The notes under the pieces: model-generated
What the model was told of the DNA's origin: nothing
What the model saw: the letters and a program-made list of their open reading frames with translations, nothing else
Databases searched by the model: none
Translations under genes and position numbers: made by a program
Part shown: positions 33,821-42,176 of the stretch, piece by piece
Layout of the letters: the number at the start of each line of letters is the position of its first letter
How positions within the stretch are numbered: the stretch's first letter is position 1
Source: Sphingobacteriia bacterium
Lineage (GTDB): Bacteria > Bacteroidota > Bacteroidia > Chitinophagales > Chitinophagaceae
Length of the DNA: 64,000 bases
Assembly: GCA_015999745.1 (NCBI GenBank)
Contig: JAECQP010000001.1
Location: forward strand, 62,001 to 126,000
Reading direction: 5' to 3'

Positions 33821-34480
33821 TTATTTAGAATGCTGATAAATGTTGTGTTCTACCGCATAGAGAATAATACCGGCAATGCCTTTAGCGCCGGTTTTATTCA
33901 TGATCCGCGTCCGGTGTCCTTCCACGGTCCTTTTACTTAAATGCAACTCCTCCGAAATTTCTTTACTGGTCAGTTCCTTACAAATCAGCCGGATAATATC
34001 CAGCTCCCGGGTACTGAACTGATGTTTCACTGTTGAAGGATCAGGGTTTTTCCGGGTGATCATTTCATAAAAGCGGTCGGCGCTCTCCGCACAGAAATAA
34101 GGCTCCCTTTTATAGACTGCTTTAATGGCTTCATGGATCTCATCCACATCTGCAAATTTGGTGACATGTCCGAGCGCACCCAACTCCACCATTTGCCGGA
34201 TACCCTCATCACGGGGAGAAGAAGCTAATGCAACTACCCTGCTTTCGGGTAATGCAGCAAACAACTCTTTAATAGCGGCAATGCCATCAGATTGAGGGAA
34301 ATTAATAGAAATGACGACTACATCGGGAAGGTCGGTCCTGGCCAGACTGATCATTTCAATTTCATTGCGGGCTTCTGTAATAGTGCCCATATTGGGTTTC
34401 TGTTCCAATACATGTTTTAATCCTGTCCGATATACACTTTGGCCATCTGAGATCAGGATGTTGATTTTATGCTTTACCAT
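33821..34480 (-). CDS. NarL/LuxR-family response regulator with a degenerate receiver
   Basis: A 219-residue protein with a receiver-like domain (about 5-125) and a C-terminal LuxR-type helix-turn-helix (about 150-215; FSTRELDIIRLICKELTSKEI, LSKRTVEGHRTRIMNKTGA). The phosphorylation chemistry is damaged: the acceptor Asp is Ser58 (VVVISINFP, usually V-L-M-D-I-x-M-P), and the acidic pair near the start is D12-G13 instead of D-D. The Lys in VTKFADV and the switch Ser in ALASSP remain. It probably acts without phosphorylation. No kinase is adjacent. It converges on the RND channel gene. Confidence 0.85.
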   Translation of the reverse strand: MVKHKINILISDGQSVYRTGLKHVLEQKPNMGTITEARNEIEMISLARTDLPDVVVISINFPQSDGIAAIKELFAALPESRVVALASSPRDEGIRQMVELGALGHVTKFADVDEIHEAIKAVYKREPYFCAESADRFYEMITRKNPDPSTVKHQFSTRELDIIRLICKELTSKEISEELHLSKRTVEGHRTRIMNKTGAKGIAGIILYAVEHNIYQHSK

Positions 34481-34663
34481 TAGAAAAATTTTCCATTTAA
34501 TTATGTTCTTTTTTCAAATGGCAGTTTTCTAAAAGGCAAAATGCAGTAAATATTCCAGCAAACAATCAAGGCTTTATACTGATTTTTTTCGCATATAGCC
34601 GCTTCAAAATAAGTAAACTTCCTAAAACAATGATTTTTCTCAATAAATCACTAATTTAATTTC

Positions 34664-35443
34664 ATGAAACTACCCAAATTAATCATGGCTGCGGGAGCAG
34701 CCATCTGCATAATGCCTGTAAAAGCGCAGCAACAATTGAATACAGACAGCCTCTTTAAAGAAGCGGCCCGCACGGAAGTATGGGAGCCTGTTCCGGCAAA
34801 AATCACTCCCGGTAAATCGGCCGGTGATGCACCTTCGGATGCCCTCATCCTTTTTAATGGCAAACACCTGAATGAGTGGCAGAAAAAGGGAGGAGGCAAC
34901 CCCGGATGGAGAATTGATGCACCTGGTACACTGAATGTGGTGAAAGGTTCGGGAGATATTGAAACCAAACAGGGGTTTGGCAGTTGCCAGTTACATATAG
35001 AATGGAAAAGCCCTGCAGTAATAGCCGGAAAGGGACAATCCAGGGGGAACAGTGGAATTTTCTTTATGGGTCGATATGAATTACAGGTACTGGACGCCTA
35101 TAACAACCCTACCTATGTAAACGGCCAGGCGGGTAGTATCTATAAACAGTTTATACCTCTGGTGAATGCCGCCAGAAAACCAGGCGAATGGCAATCTTAT
35201 GATGTGGTGTTTACAGCACCAAGGTTTTATGCGGATGGTCAGGTACAGGAACCTGCAAGAATTACAGTTTTTCACAACGGCGTACTGATACAGAACAATG
35301 TAACTATTAAAGGCAACAGTGAATGGATCGGCGCTCCGGCGTACAAAGCGCATAGTGAAAAGGAACCTATTATACTACAGGATCACGGAATGGATGGGGG
35401 TAACCCGGTTGCTTATCGCAACATCTGGATCAGATCACTGTAA
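34664..35443 (+). CDS. Secreted DUF1080 (3-keto-disaccharide hydrolase-like) protein
   Basis: A 259-residue secreted protein with a signal peptide ending PVKAQ (residue 22). The jelly-roll DUF1080 domain covers about residues 60-259: LFNGKHLNEWQKKGGGNPGW, a QGFGSCQLHIEWKSP segment, RGNSGIFFMGRYELQVLDAY, and a terminal DHGMDGGNPVAYRNIWIR. Related proteins cleave 3-keto-glycosides or are concanavalin-like lectin/glucanases in polysaccharide use; many are uncharacterised. It is transcribed alone. The 183 bases upstream show no clear promoter element or gene. Confidence 0.85.
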   Translation: MKLPKLIMAAGAAICIMPVKAQQQLNTDSLFKEAARTEVWEPVPAKITPGKSAGDAPSDALILFNGKHLNEWQKKGGGNPGWRIDAPGTLNVVKGSGDIETKQGFGSCQLHIEWKSPAVIAGKGQSRGNSGIFFMGRYELQVLDAYNNPTYVNGQAGSIYKQFIPLVNAARKPGEWQSYDVVFTAPRFYADGQVQEPARITVFHNGVLIQNNVTIKGNSEWIGAPAYKAHSEKEPIILQDHGMDGGNPVAYRNIWIRSL

Positions 35444-35598
35444 GGGCAAATTCCAGCGCTTTTTTTTCGGTCCGGGATACGCTGAATGTGACCATTAAAT
35501 TGCCAGAAAGGTACGTTGAGATCGGGTGCAGATAATACAGGCATAAACAGACTTGTCTGCAAATGTATTGAATACTCAATTTTTTCTATCTTCAAAGC

Positions 35599-36696
35599 AT
35601 GGCGCAAAGCAAATACCTGAAATACCTGAACGTATTATCGCTTTTTGATACAAAAAGAACCCGGGATATTTTCCAGATCAATCCCACGGTAATTCCGCAG
35701 CGTGAAGAAGCGGAGCATATCCATATTACCGTATTTGATTACAATGCAGAACAGCTGGAAGAAAAAGTATTTGACAATGTTGCTGCAACCTATCCTTTCC
35801 GCGACAACAATAAAATCAGCTGGATTAATATAGATGGGATCCGCAAAAAAGATGTGGAGGCTGCCTGTAGCCATTTCGGTATTCATTACCTGATTACAGA
35901 AGATATTCTCAGTGTAAGCCAGCGTCCTAAAATGGATGACCTGGATCCGGTTCTATTTGGCCTGCTGAATATGCTCTATTTCAATGAACAAACAGGTGCC
36001 GTAGAAACAGAACAGATCAGCATTGTGCTTGGTAAAGGGTTTGTGCTTTCTTTTCAGGAAGACGCCAACAGGGATGTTTTCACGCCTATTAGGGAAAAAC
36101 TAAGGGTTGCCGGCAGTAAGCTTAGAACGAGTGGTGCGGATTATCTCTGCTATGCATTATTGGATATGATTGTTGACAATTATTACCTGGTGATGGAAAA
36201 GATCGGAGAAAGAATTGAATGGCTGGAAGAAAGAATTATCCGAAGCACCAATAAACGATCCCTGGCCGAAATCAATGCGCTTCGTAAAGAACTGATTGTG
36301 CTGAAAAGAAATGTAAGCCCTGTCAGGGAACTGATCAACGGCTTTATCCGGAGTGAGAGCGATCTGCTGGAAGACAAAACCACCAAATATTTCAAGGACA
36401 TCTATGATCATATTGTACAGGCCAGCGACCTCGCGGAAAATTACCGGGATATGATGATCAATCTGCAGGATCTCTATTTGAGTAATGTAAATCTGAAAAT
36501 GAACGAGGTCATGAAAGTAATGGCCATTGTAACCTGCCTGCTGGCTCCGGCAACAGTAATCGGCGGGATTTTTGGGATGAACTTCGATAAGCTACCTTAT
36601 ATACACCATCAATACGGGTTTTATATTGCCGCATGCCTGATGCTGATCGTACCGGTAATCATGGTATTTATTTTTAAGAAAAGAGGCTGGTTTTAG
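35599..36696 (+). CDS. corA: CorA-type magnesium/cobalt transporter
   Basis: A 365-residue channel-forming transporter. The long N-terminal cytoplasmic domain is followed by two C-terminal helices, with the selectivity motif GMN at 326-328 (IFGMNFDKLP) at the end of the first and a basic KKRGW tail. The preceding long helix (EITERIEWLEERIIRS-like, about 205-300) is the CorA stalk. It conducts Mg2+ into the cell and in some homologues Co2+ or Ni2+; a nickel role should not be assumed from the nearby hydrogenase. The stop overlaps the convergent merC stop by 4 bases. TATCTTCA just before the start weakly resembles a -7 element. Confidence 0.93.
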   Translation: MAQSKYLKYLNVLSLFDTKRTRDIFQINPTVIPQREEAEHIHITVFDYNAEQLEEKVFDNVAATYPFRDNNKISWINIDGIRKKDVEAACSHFGIHYLITEDILSVSQRPKMDDLDPVLFGLLNMLYFNEQTGAVETEQISIVLGKGFVLSFQEDANRDVFTPIREKLRVAGSKLRTSGADYLCYALLDMIVDNYYLVMEKIGERIEWLEERIIRSTNKRSLAEINALRKELIVLKRNVSPVRELINGFIRSESDLLEDKTTKYFKDIYDHIVQASDLAENYRDMMINLQDLYLSNVNLKMNEVMKVMAIVTCLLAPATVIGGIFGMNFDKLPYIHHQYGFYIAACLMLIVPVIMVFIFKKRGWF

Positions 36697-37088
36697 TGGT
36701 CACAATCGTCTGCGTGGGCATGATTGTGTTTGCGGCATAAACGGTAATTAAGATAATGCCCGGCCACAATAAACAATACCGCAGGGCCCAGCAGCCAGTA
36801 GCGCCATTCATGCAGAAAGCTCACTTTTACCAGCAGCAGGATAATCCCCAAACTGAAAAGGATCATTGGAACCAGGCTATGATGGTGTTTAATCAATCCA
36901 TGATAGAGAGAAAAAATGCCTATACAAAAGGCAATACCAATCATAAAGTATTCAAAATGAAGGTTTTCGATAATATTTACCCCAAACAGCGGCAAACTGC
37001 TCAAAAAAAGCGGGAGTACGGCACAGTGAATGGCACAAGCCACAGAAGCAGTAATCCCCAACGCATCCCAATTGATTTTAAAACTCAT
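36693..37088 (-). CDS. MerC-domain membrane protein
   Basis: A 131-residue protein with four hydrophobic helices and the MerC motif ASVACAIHCAVLPLF (cysteines near residues 18 and 22), which in MerC carries mercuric ion. The C-terminus is rich in metal-binding residues (HNHAHADDCDH). In this setting a role with zinc or copper is more likely than mercury. I chose ATG 37088 (MSFKINWD). A longer version from 37118 would run through the promoter and through the palindrome. The predicted leader is almost absent, as for the divergent SCO gene. Confidence 0.85.
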   Translation of the reverse strand: MSFKINWDALGITASVACAIHCAVLPLFLSSLPLFGVNIIENLHFEYFMIGIAFCIGIFSLYHGLIKHHHSLVPMILFSLGIILLLVKVSFLHEWRYWLLGPAVLFIVAGHYLNYRLCRKHNHAHADDCDH

Positions 37089-37095
37089 CTGCCTG

Positions 37096-37126
37096 CAAAA
37101 GTACAACAGTGCAACCATGTTGCAAA
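37096..37126 (-). promoter_or_regulatory. merC promoter, full Bacteroidota consensus
   Basis: Reading the minus strand, TTTG (37126-37123), 19 bases, then TACTTTTG (37103-37096). Both elements and the spacing fit TTTG-N19-TAnnTTTG exactly. The start codon is 8 bases from the end of the -7 element, so the message would be nearly leaderless. Confidence 0.72.
37110..37124. promoter_or_regulatory. Perfect 6-3-6 palindrome between merC and SCO, candidate Fur-family operator
   Basis: TGCAAC, CAT, GTTGCA: two perfect 6-base arms. It covers the edge of the merC -33 element and the spacer, and sits about 21 bases upstream of the SCO -7 element. A bound dimer could therefore repress both genes. The Fur-family regulator encoded two genes to the right is the obvious candidate. 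Confidence 0.6.
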
Positions 37127-37145
37127 ATAATTGTACAAACGGCTG

Positions 37146-37153
37146 TACCTTTG
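37146..37153 (+). promoter_or_regulatory. SCO gene -7 promoter element
   Basis: TACCTTTG fits TAnnTTTG exactly and lies 10 bases before ATG 37164. The nearest upstream TTG (37120-37122) is 23 bases away, slightly too far, so the -33 contact may be weak. This site is the reason for preferring ATG 37164 over the upstream in-frame TTG. Confidence 0.6.
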
Positions 37154-37163
37154 CATTTCAATC

Positions 37164-37826
37164 ATGAATATGAGTAAAAAAATATTGGGGTACCTGGTTT
37201 TCTTTATTGTACTGGTACTGGGGTTTTACTACTTTCTTTTCCGCGATAATGATATGTGGAAGAAAAAGCTATCTATTATCAGTTATGTAAAGCCTTTCCA
37301 TTTTACCACCCAGCAGGGGCTTCCTTTCACAGACCGGGACATGCTGGGGAAAGTGACCGTGGTGGAATATTTCTTTACCACCTGTAAGGGGATCTGTCCT
37401 AAAATGAACACTAATATGAAAGCCATTTACCAGGAGTTTCAATCTGAACCCAATTTCATGATCCTTTCCCATACCTGTAATCCTGAAACCGATTCTGTTC
37501 CCGTATTGAAAAAATATGCCGATTCATTGGGAGGTCAACCACAGAAATGGGTATTCGTAACCGGAAGAAAGGACAGTTTATACCAGATGGCAAGAACCTC
37601 TTACCTACTGGATGATCCTAAAAACAGCTTTGAAAAGATAGAAGACCAGTTCATCCATACCCAATTTTTTGCACTGGTGGATAAAGATGGTAAAGTGAGG
37701 GGCCAGATTTATGATGGCCTGAAAAAGGAGGAACTTGATCTGCTGAAAAAAGATATCCGGACCCTGCTTGCAGAAAAATCTTCTACCGGTAATTTTGTGA
37801 ATGGTATTTTTAACAATAACCCCTGA
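37164..37826 (+). CDS. SCO1/SenC-family copper chaperone, membrane-anchored
   Basis: A 220-residue thioredoxin-fold protein with an N-terminal membrane anchor (about 8-27, LGYLVFFIVLVLGFYYFLF). The copper site is intact: CxxxC in TTCKGICPKM and the later His in FIHTQFF. SCO proteins load the CuA site of cytochrome c oxidase or act as thiol reductases. The start is placed at ATG 37164 because the upstream alternative (TTG 37131) lies ahead of the -7 promoter element. It is followed after 9 bases by the Fur-family gene. Confidence 0.9.
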   Translation: MNMSKKILGYLVFFIVLVLGFYYFLFRDNDMWKKKLSIISYVKPFHFTTQQGLPFTDRDMLGKVTVVEYFFTTCKGICPKMNTNMKAIYQEFQSEPNFMILSHTCNPETDSVPVLKKYADSLGGQPQKWVFVTGRKDSLYQMARTSYLLDDPKNSFEKIEDQFIHTQFFALVDKDGKVRGQIYDGLKKEELDLLKKDIRTLLAEKSSTGNFVNGIFNNNP

Positions 37827-37835
37827 TAACAGGTT

Positions 37836-38255
37836 ATGCATAACAAAATTACCGATACCCTGAAAAAGCACCAGCTGAGTGTTACCGATTCCAGGAAAAA
37901 GATCCTTTCTTTCTTTCTGCAGTCCGGTAATGCCCTGGCACATGCAGATATTGAACATAAAAGTGGTACCGAATTTGACCGGGTAACCATTTACAGAACC
38001 CTGCAGACCTTTGTTGAAAAGGGAATCATTCACACCATACCTACTGCAGACAACTCCATCAGGTATGCGCTCTGCAAAGACGAATGCGTAGAAGGGCATC
38101 ATCACGACGACCATGTTCATTTCATTTGCGATGAATGTGGCACCACGTATTGCCTGGACCATGTAGGCGTTCCGAAAGTAAAACTGCCAAAAGGATTTAA
38201 AGCTGCCCAAACCGATCTGGTAGTAAGCGGAACATGTAATAACTGCGAAAAATGA
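37836..38255 (+). CDS. Fur-family metal-dependent transcriptional repressor (Zur-like)
   Basis: A 139-residue repressor. The winged helix is at the N-terminus (VTDSRKKILSFFLQSG, then DRVTIYRTLQTFVEKGII, about 48-65). Metal sites follow: a regulatory His cluster (EGHHHDDHVHFIC, about 90-102) and a structural zinc site of two CxxC pairs (CDECG, and CNNC at the C-terminus). The His-dense loop and company with MerC and SCO suggest zinc or copper homeostasis rather than iron. The palindrome at 37110-37124 may be its operator. Its stop overlaps the next start by 4 bases. Confidence 0.88.
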   Translation: MHNKITDTLKKHQLSVTDSRKKILSFFLQSGNALAHADIEHKSGTEFDRVTIYRTLQTFVEKGIIHTIPTADNSIRYALCKDECVEGHHHDDHVHFICDECGTTYCLDHVGVPKVKLPKGFKAAQTDLVVSGTCNNCEK

Positions 38256-39226
38256 TATTAATAACGGGCGCTACCGGATTGGTAGGATCACATCTTATTC
38301 AGCAACTTGTTCAGGAGGGTAAATCTGTGCGCGCCTTATACAGGAGTACGATTCCATCCATTGCAGGTTCGGAAGGGGTTGAATGGGTGAAGGGAGATAT
38401 TCTGGACACCAGCTCACTGGAGGACGCCATGCAACAGGTAGACCAGGTATATCACTGTGCAGCCATTGTATCCTTTCATCCATCACAAAAAAGAGCGCTG
38501 AATAAAACCAATATAGAAGGTACCGCCAATGTGGTCAATGCCTGCATCAACCTGGGTGTGAAAAAACTGTTGTTTGTGAGTTCAGTGGCGGCGCTTGGAA
38601 GAATCAGGGAAGATCAACCAATCGATGAAACCATGAACTGGACGCCCGAAACCAGTAACAGTGAATATGGTAAAACCAAATTCATGGCAGAACTGGAAGT
38701 ATGGAGGGGAATGGGAGAAGGGCTGGATATTGCCATTGTAAATCCCGTGATCATCCTGGGAGCAGGAAATTGGGATGGAGGATCTTCCGGAATCTTTAAA
38801 TCGGCTTACAACGAGTTTCCCTGGTATACAGAAGGGGTCAGCGGATTTGTGGATGTGAAGGACCTGGTACGCGCCATGACGCTTATCATGCAATCACCTG
38901 TAAGCGGAGAACGTTTCATTATCAGCGGAGCAAACAACGCTTACAGAGACGTGTTTACAATGATTGCCAGGGGATTCAATAAAAAGCCCCCTTATAAAAA
39001 AGTAACCCCGTTATTGGCTGAGATTGTATGGCGGCTCGAAGCGCTGAAAGCAAAATTCACCGGCAGGAACCCATTGCTGACCAAAGAAACCGCCAGGACC
39101 GCTCAGGCCAAAGTAACCTTCAACAATACCAAATTATTGAAGAAATTTCCTGAATTCAGTTACATACCTTTAGAGCAATCCATCAGCCGGATCTGTACGG
39201 AAATGCTGAAAAAAAACGGGATCTGA
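38252..39226 (+). CDS. Extended SDR family NAD-dependent epimerase/dehydratase-like protein
   Basis: A 324-residue extended short-chain dehydrogenase. The nucleotide site is ILITGATGLVGSHL (residues 2-15), the active-site YxxxK is YGKTK (near 144-148), and the SSVAALG serine lies about 20 residues before. A DYHCAA-like VYHCAAIVSFHP segment is also family-typical. The substrate is unknown; similar proteins reduce dihydroflavonol-like or steroid-like ketones or process nucleotide sugars. Its ATG overlaps the Fur-gene stop (ATGA), implying translational coupling in the SCO-fur operon. Confidence 0.85.
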   Translation: MILITGATGLVGSHLIQQLVQEGKSVRALYRSTIPSIAGSEGVEWVKGDILDTSSLEDAMQQVDQVYHCAAIVSFHPSQKRALNKTNIEGTANVVNACINLGVKKLLFVSSVAALGRIREDQPIDETMNWTPETSNSEYGKTKFMAELEVWRGMGEGLDIAIVNPVIILGAGNWDGGSSGIFKSAYNEFPWYTEGVSGFVDVKDLVRAMTLIMQSPVSGERFIISGANNAYRDVFTMIARGFNKKPPYKKVTPLLAEIVWRLEALKAKFTGRNPLLTKETARTAQAKVTFNNTKLLKKFPEFSYIPLEQSISRICTEMLKKNGI

Positions 39227-39228
39227 TA

Positions 39229-40173
39229 TTACTCCATCACTTTCTTCCACAATTCCGGTATGCGTTTAATCCATACCAGTTCTCTTCTTTTGATGGACGC
39301 ATCTTCGGCAGGATAACCAAAATAGGTTTTGCCGCCGGCAAGTGATGAAGGCACCCCACTCTGTGCAAGCACCACCGCATTAGCGCCGATGGTGAGTGTT
39401 TTACTTACGCCAACCTGCCCCCAAAGGGTAACCCCATCTTCTATAACAGTTCCTCCGGCAATTCCTACCTGCGCCGCGAACAAACAGTTTTTTCCAACGG
39501 TAACATCATGGCCGATGTGTACCATATTGTCCATCTTGGTACCCTTGCCGATCCTGGTTTCTGCCGTTACGCCTCTGTCGATCATACAACCTGCGCCGAT
39601 CTCCACGCCGTCTTCAATCACCACATTGCCACAACTCAGCATTTTCTTAAACCATTGTTCGCGATCCTTTTTAGTGTTGTAATAAAAAGCATCACCGCCA
39701 ATCACCGTTCCGGACTGAATCACTACATTGTCTCCGATCACTGTATAATCCAGCAGGGTAACATTGGGATATATAACAGTGTTCTTTCCAATCCTGACCT
39801 GTTTGCCGATAAATGTATTGGGCATTATAACAGAGCTCTCGCCAATCACCAGATCATCACTGATCGATTGATGCGCCGGGGTAAAAGGACGAAAATGCCG
39901 GACAATGGTAAGGTATGCTTCAAATGGATCAGATACCACTAAAATGGTTTTCCCTTCGGGTATAGTAACTTCTTTTGTATTGATGATGATAAAATCCGCG
40001 GCGCTTTTTAAACAGGTATCATAATACTTGGGGTGGTCTACAAACACGAGATCCCCTTTTTCTACTTTGTGAATTTCATTGATGCCAAGAACAGCAGTTG
40101 TGGTATTACCTGCAACTTCTGCATGAATCATGTCGGCGATCCATTGAACCGAAACCGGAGCGGGAAACTTCAT
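39229..40173 (-). CDS. lpxD: LpxD-like UDP-3-O-acylglucosamine N-acyltransferase
   Basis: A 314-residue left-handed beta-helix acyltransferase. The N-terminal uridine-binding domain (about 1-100, VSVQWIADMIHAEV) is followed by hexapeptide repeats ([I/V]-G-x-x-x-x, about 105-270). The active-site His is in NMVHIGHDVTVGKN (about 211-224). LpxD adds the N-linked hydroxyacyl chain in lipid A synthesis. It is slightly shorter than E. coli LpxD (341 residues), and Bacteroidota often carry two LpxD-type genes, so this could be the accessory copy. A near-consensus -7 element (TACCTTTA, minus strand 40202-40195) lies upstream. It converges on the SDR gene. Confidence 0.85.
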   Translation of the reverse strand: MKFPAPVSVQWIADMIHAEVAGNTTTAVLGINEIHKVEKGDLVFVDHPKYYDTCLKSAADFIIINTKEVTIPEGKTILVVSDPFEAYLTIVRHFRPFTPAHQSISDDLVIGESSVIMPNTFIGKQVRIGKNTVIYPNVTLLDYTVIGDNVVIQSGTVIGGDAFYYNTKKDREQWFKKMLSCGNVVIEDGVEIGAGCMIDRGVTAETRIGKGTKMDNMVHIGHDVTVGKNCLFAAQVGIAGGTVIEDGVTLWGQVGVSKTLTIGANAVVLAQSGVPSSLAGGKTYFGYPAEDASIKRRELVWIKRIPELWKKVME

Positions 40174-40194
40174 TTGGTGTGATTTTAGCGGCAG

Positions 40195-40202
40195 TAAAGG
40201 TA
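40195..40202 (-). promoter_or_regulatory. Candidate -7 promoter element for lpxD
   Basis: TACCTTTA on the minus strand, one base away from TAnnTTTG, 21 bases upstream of the lpxD start. No strong -33 partner is seen. Confidence 0.4.
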
Positions 40203-40494
40203 GTATGCATAGGTTTCAGGGAAATTTTTTTTTGGGGGGAAGCCCGGAAAAGGGATAGAAAAAACCCCTTTTTATTTACACAAAAACGGCATGCGGTTTT
40301 TGAACGGCGCGCAGATATACAAAAATAACTTCTTCTCAAACGCTTTGTTCATCAATGTTACAGAAGATTGTATTTTTTTTCGATTGAATGCATCGTTGTA
40401 AAAATGCTTCCTGCGAGCAGGAAATCAGGTTCGTAATTTCACTACACAATCCACATCAGCAGCCAAAATGTTAATAAAATTGTTTAAAAAAATT
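40203..40494. other. Non-coding stretch between lpxD and the lysS leader
   Basis: About 290 bases with no supportable gene. It contains homopolymer runs near 40228 (nine T then six G) and a near-palindrome TTCCTGC-GA-GCAGGAA at 40408-40423 that could fold as a short hairpin or bind a dimeric protein. Short open frames on both strands lack start-site signals or protein-like composition. Confidence 0.5.
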
Positions 40495-40525
40495 TTTGCA
40501 TTCGTTAAAAGTCTTTTTAATATTG
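40495..40525 (+). promoter_or_regulatory. Promoter of the lysS leader
   Basis: TTTG (40495-40498), 19 bases, TAATATTG (40518-40525), one mismatch from TTTG-N19-TAnnTTTG. Transcription should begin at about 40530, exactly where a UUCG-capped hairpin starts. Confidence 0.65.
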
Positions 40526-40529
40526 TGTA

Positions 40530-40600
40530 GGGAAATTCGTTTCCCAGTACTTACTAACCCATCCATATACAAAGTCTCGCTTCTGCGGGACTTTTGTTTT
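40530..40600 (+). ncRNA. Structured leader or small RNA upstream of lysS
   Basis: A predicted transcript of about 71 bases with two hairpins. The first is GGGAAA-TTCG-TTTCCC (40530-40545), a perfect 6-bp stem with the very stable UUCG tetraloop at the 5' end. The second is AAAGTCTCGC-TTCT-GCGGGACTTT (40571-40594), a 10-bp stem with one G-U pair, followed by TTTTGTTTT; this is terminator-like. No leader peptide with a start codon is visible. The element either ends as a free small RNA or attenuates lysS, whose ATG is 22 bases downstream. No Rfam family is recognised. Confidence 0.55.
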
Positions 40601-40622
40601 AGTACTTTTCAAAGCAGTTATT

Positions 40623-42149
40623 ATGAGTCAGGTACATTTTTCCGAACAGGAATTAATCAGAAGAGAAAAGCTTGCAAAGCTACAGGCAGCAGGTATTGAT
40701 CCTTTCCCCGCGCCGCTTTATCCGGTAAATCGGTTTTCTACAGATATCAAAAACAACTACACCGAAGAAACAAAAGATCAGTTTACCGGTCTGTGTGTTG
40801 CAGGCAGGATCATGAGCATCAACGATAAGGGAAAAGTTTTCTTTATCAAAATACAAGACAGCAAGGGCATTATTCAACTTTATGTGAAGCGGGATGAAAT
40901 ATGCCCCGGCGAAGACAAATCTTATTTCGACAACCTGGTAAAACACGGATTGGATCTCGGGGATATTGTTGGCTGTACCGGTTATGCGTTTGTAACAAAA
41001 ACCGGAGAAACCTCCATACATGCGCAAACCATTACGTTGTTAACCAAATCCCTCAAGCCGCTTCCCGTGGTTAAAAGGGATGAGGAAGGAAATATTTTTG
41101 ATGCGGTAACTGACCCGGAGTTCCGCTACCGTCAGCGTTATGCCGACCTCATCATCAACCCGGATGTTAAAGATACTTTCCTGAAAAGGACCAAAATCAT
41201 CAACACCATCCGTGAGTTTCTGAACGAACAGGGAGCCCTGGAGGTAGATACACCGGTTCTTCAGTCGATCCCGGGTGGAGCGGCTGCCCGTCCGTTTGTA
41301 ACACACCATAATGCACTGGACGTTCCTTTCTATTTAAGGATCGCCAATGAGTTGTACCTAAAGCGGTTGATTGTAGGTGGATTTGACTGGGTATATGAGT
41401 TCAGCAGAAACTTCCGCAACGAAGGGATGGACCGTACGCATAATCCGGAGTTTACCGTGCTGGAATGGTATACCGCCTATAAGGACTATCTCTGGATGAT
41501 GGAAGTAACCGAACAACTGTTCGAAAAAATTGCCATTACCCTGCACGGGACCACAGAAGTTACCCTGGGCAATACCATTGTTAATTTCAAGGCGCCGTTC
41601 AAAAGGATCAGTATTCACGATGCCATTAAGGAAAACACAGGTATTGATGTAAGCGGGATGGATGAAGCAGGTCTCCGTGACGTATGTAAGCAACTGAAGA
41701 TAGATGTTCCTCCTACCATTGGCAAGGGCAAACTGATTGATGAGATTTTCGGTACAACCAGCGAACATACTTTTATTCAGCCGACCTTTATTATCGACTA
41801 TCCTGTTGAAATGAGTCCGCTTACCAAAAAGCACCGCAGTAAACCAGGACTGGTAGAACGCTTTGAGCTGATGGTCAATGGTAAGGAACTGGCCAACGCC
41901 TATTCCGAACTGAACGACCCGGTCGATCAGCGCGAACGTTTTGAAGAACAGGTTAAGCTGATGGAACGGGGAGATGATGAAGCCATGTTTATCGACTATG
42001 ATTTCCTGCGTGCACTGGAATACGGGATGCCGCCAACTTCCGGTATCGGGATTGGCATAGACCGTTTGTGCATGATGATGACCAACCAGGCATCCATTCA
42101 GGATGTGCTGCTGTTCCCCCAAATGCGTCCGGAGAAATTTGAAGATTAA
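40623..42149 (+). CDS. lysS: Lysyl-tRNA synthetase, class II
   Basis: A 508-residue class II aminoacyl-tRNA synthetase. An N-terminal anticodon-binding OB domain (about 55-160, VAGRIMSINDKGKVFFIKI) precedes the catalytic core. Motif 2 is FRNEGMDRTHNPEFTVLEWY (about 260-279). Motif 3 is GIGIGIDRL near the C-terminus, where ATP is held. Length and order match bacterial LysS. It is preceded by the structured leader at 40530-40600 and followed by the bidirectional terminator at 42177-42227. Confidence 0.97.
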   Translation: MSQVHFSEQELIRREKLAKLQAAGIDPFPAPLYPVNRFSTDIKNNYTEETKDQFTGLCVAGRIMSINDKGKVFFIKIQDSKGIIQLYVKRDEICPGEDKSYFDNLVKHGLDLGDIVGCTGYAFVTKTGETSIHAQTITLLTKSLKPLPVVKRDEEGNIFDAVTDPEFRYRQRYADLIINPDVKDTFLKRTKIINTIREFLNEQGALEVDTPVLQSIPGGAAARPFVTHHNALDVPFYLRIANELYLKRLIVGGFDWVYEFSRNFRNEGMDRTHNPEFTVLEWYTAYKDYLWMMEVTEQLFEKIAITLHGTTEVTLGNTIVNFKAPFKRISIHDAIKENTGIDVSGMDEAGLRDVCKQLKIDVPPTIGKGKLIDEIFGTTSEHTFIQPTFIIDYPVEMSPLTKKHRSKPGLVERFELMVNGKELANAYSELNDPVDQRERFEEQVKLMERGDDEAMFIDYDFLRALEYGMPPTSGIGIGIDRLCMMMTNQASIQDVLLFPQMRPEKFED

Positions 42150-42176
42150 CCGGAAGATGCGGCTATAGGAGTTAAT

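Noticed and set aside
36693..37118. Longer merC start at 37118
   Set aside because: It would place the full promoter and the palindrome inside the coding region; ATG 37088 leaves both upstream.
40228..40242. Homopolymer run (nine T, six G) as a phase-variation tract
   Set aside because: It lies in non-coding DNA outside the promoter elements of lpxD and lysS, so slipped-strand switching has no obvious target.
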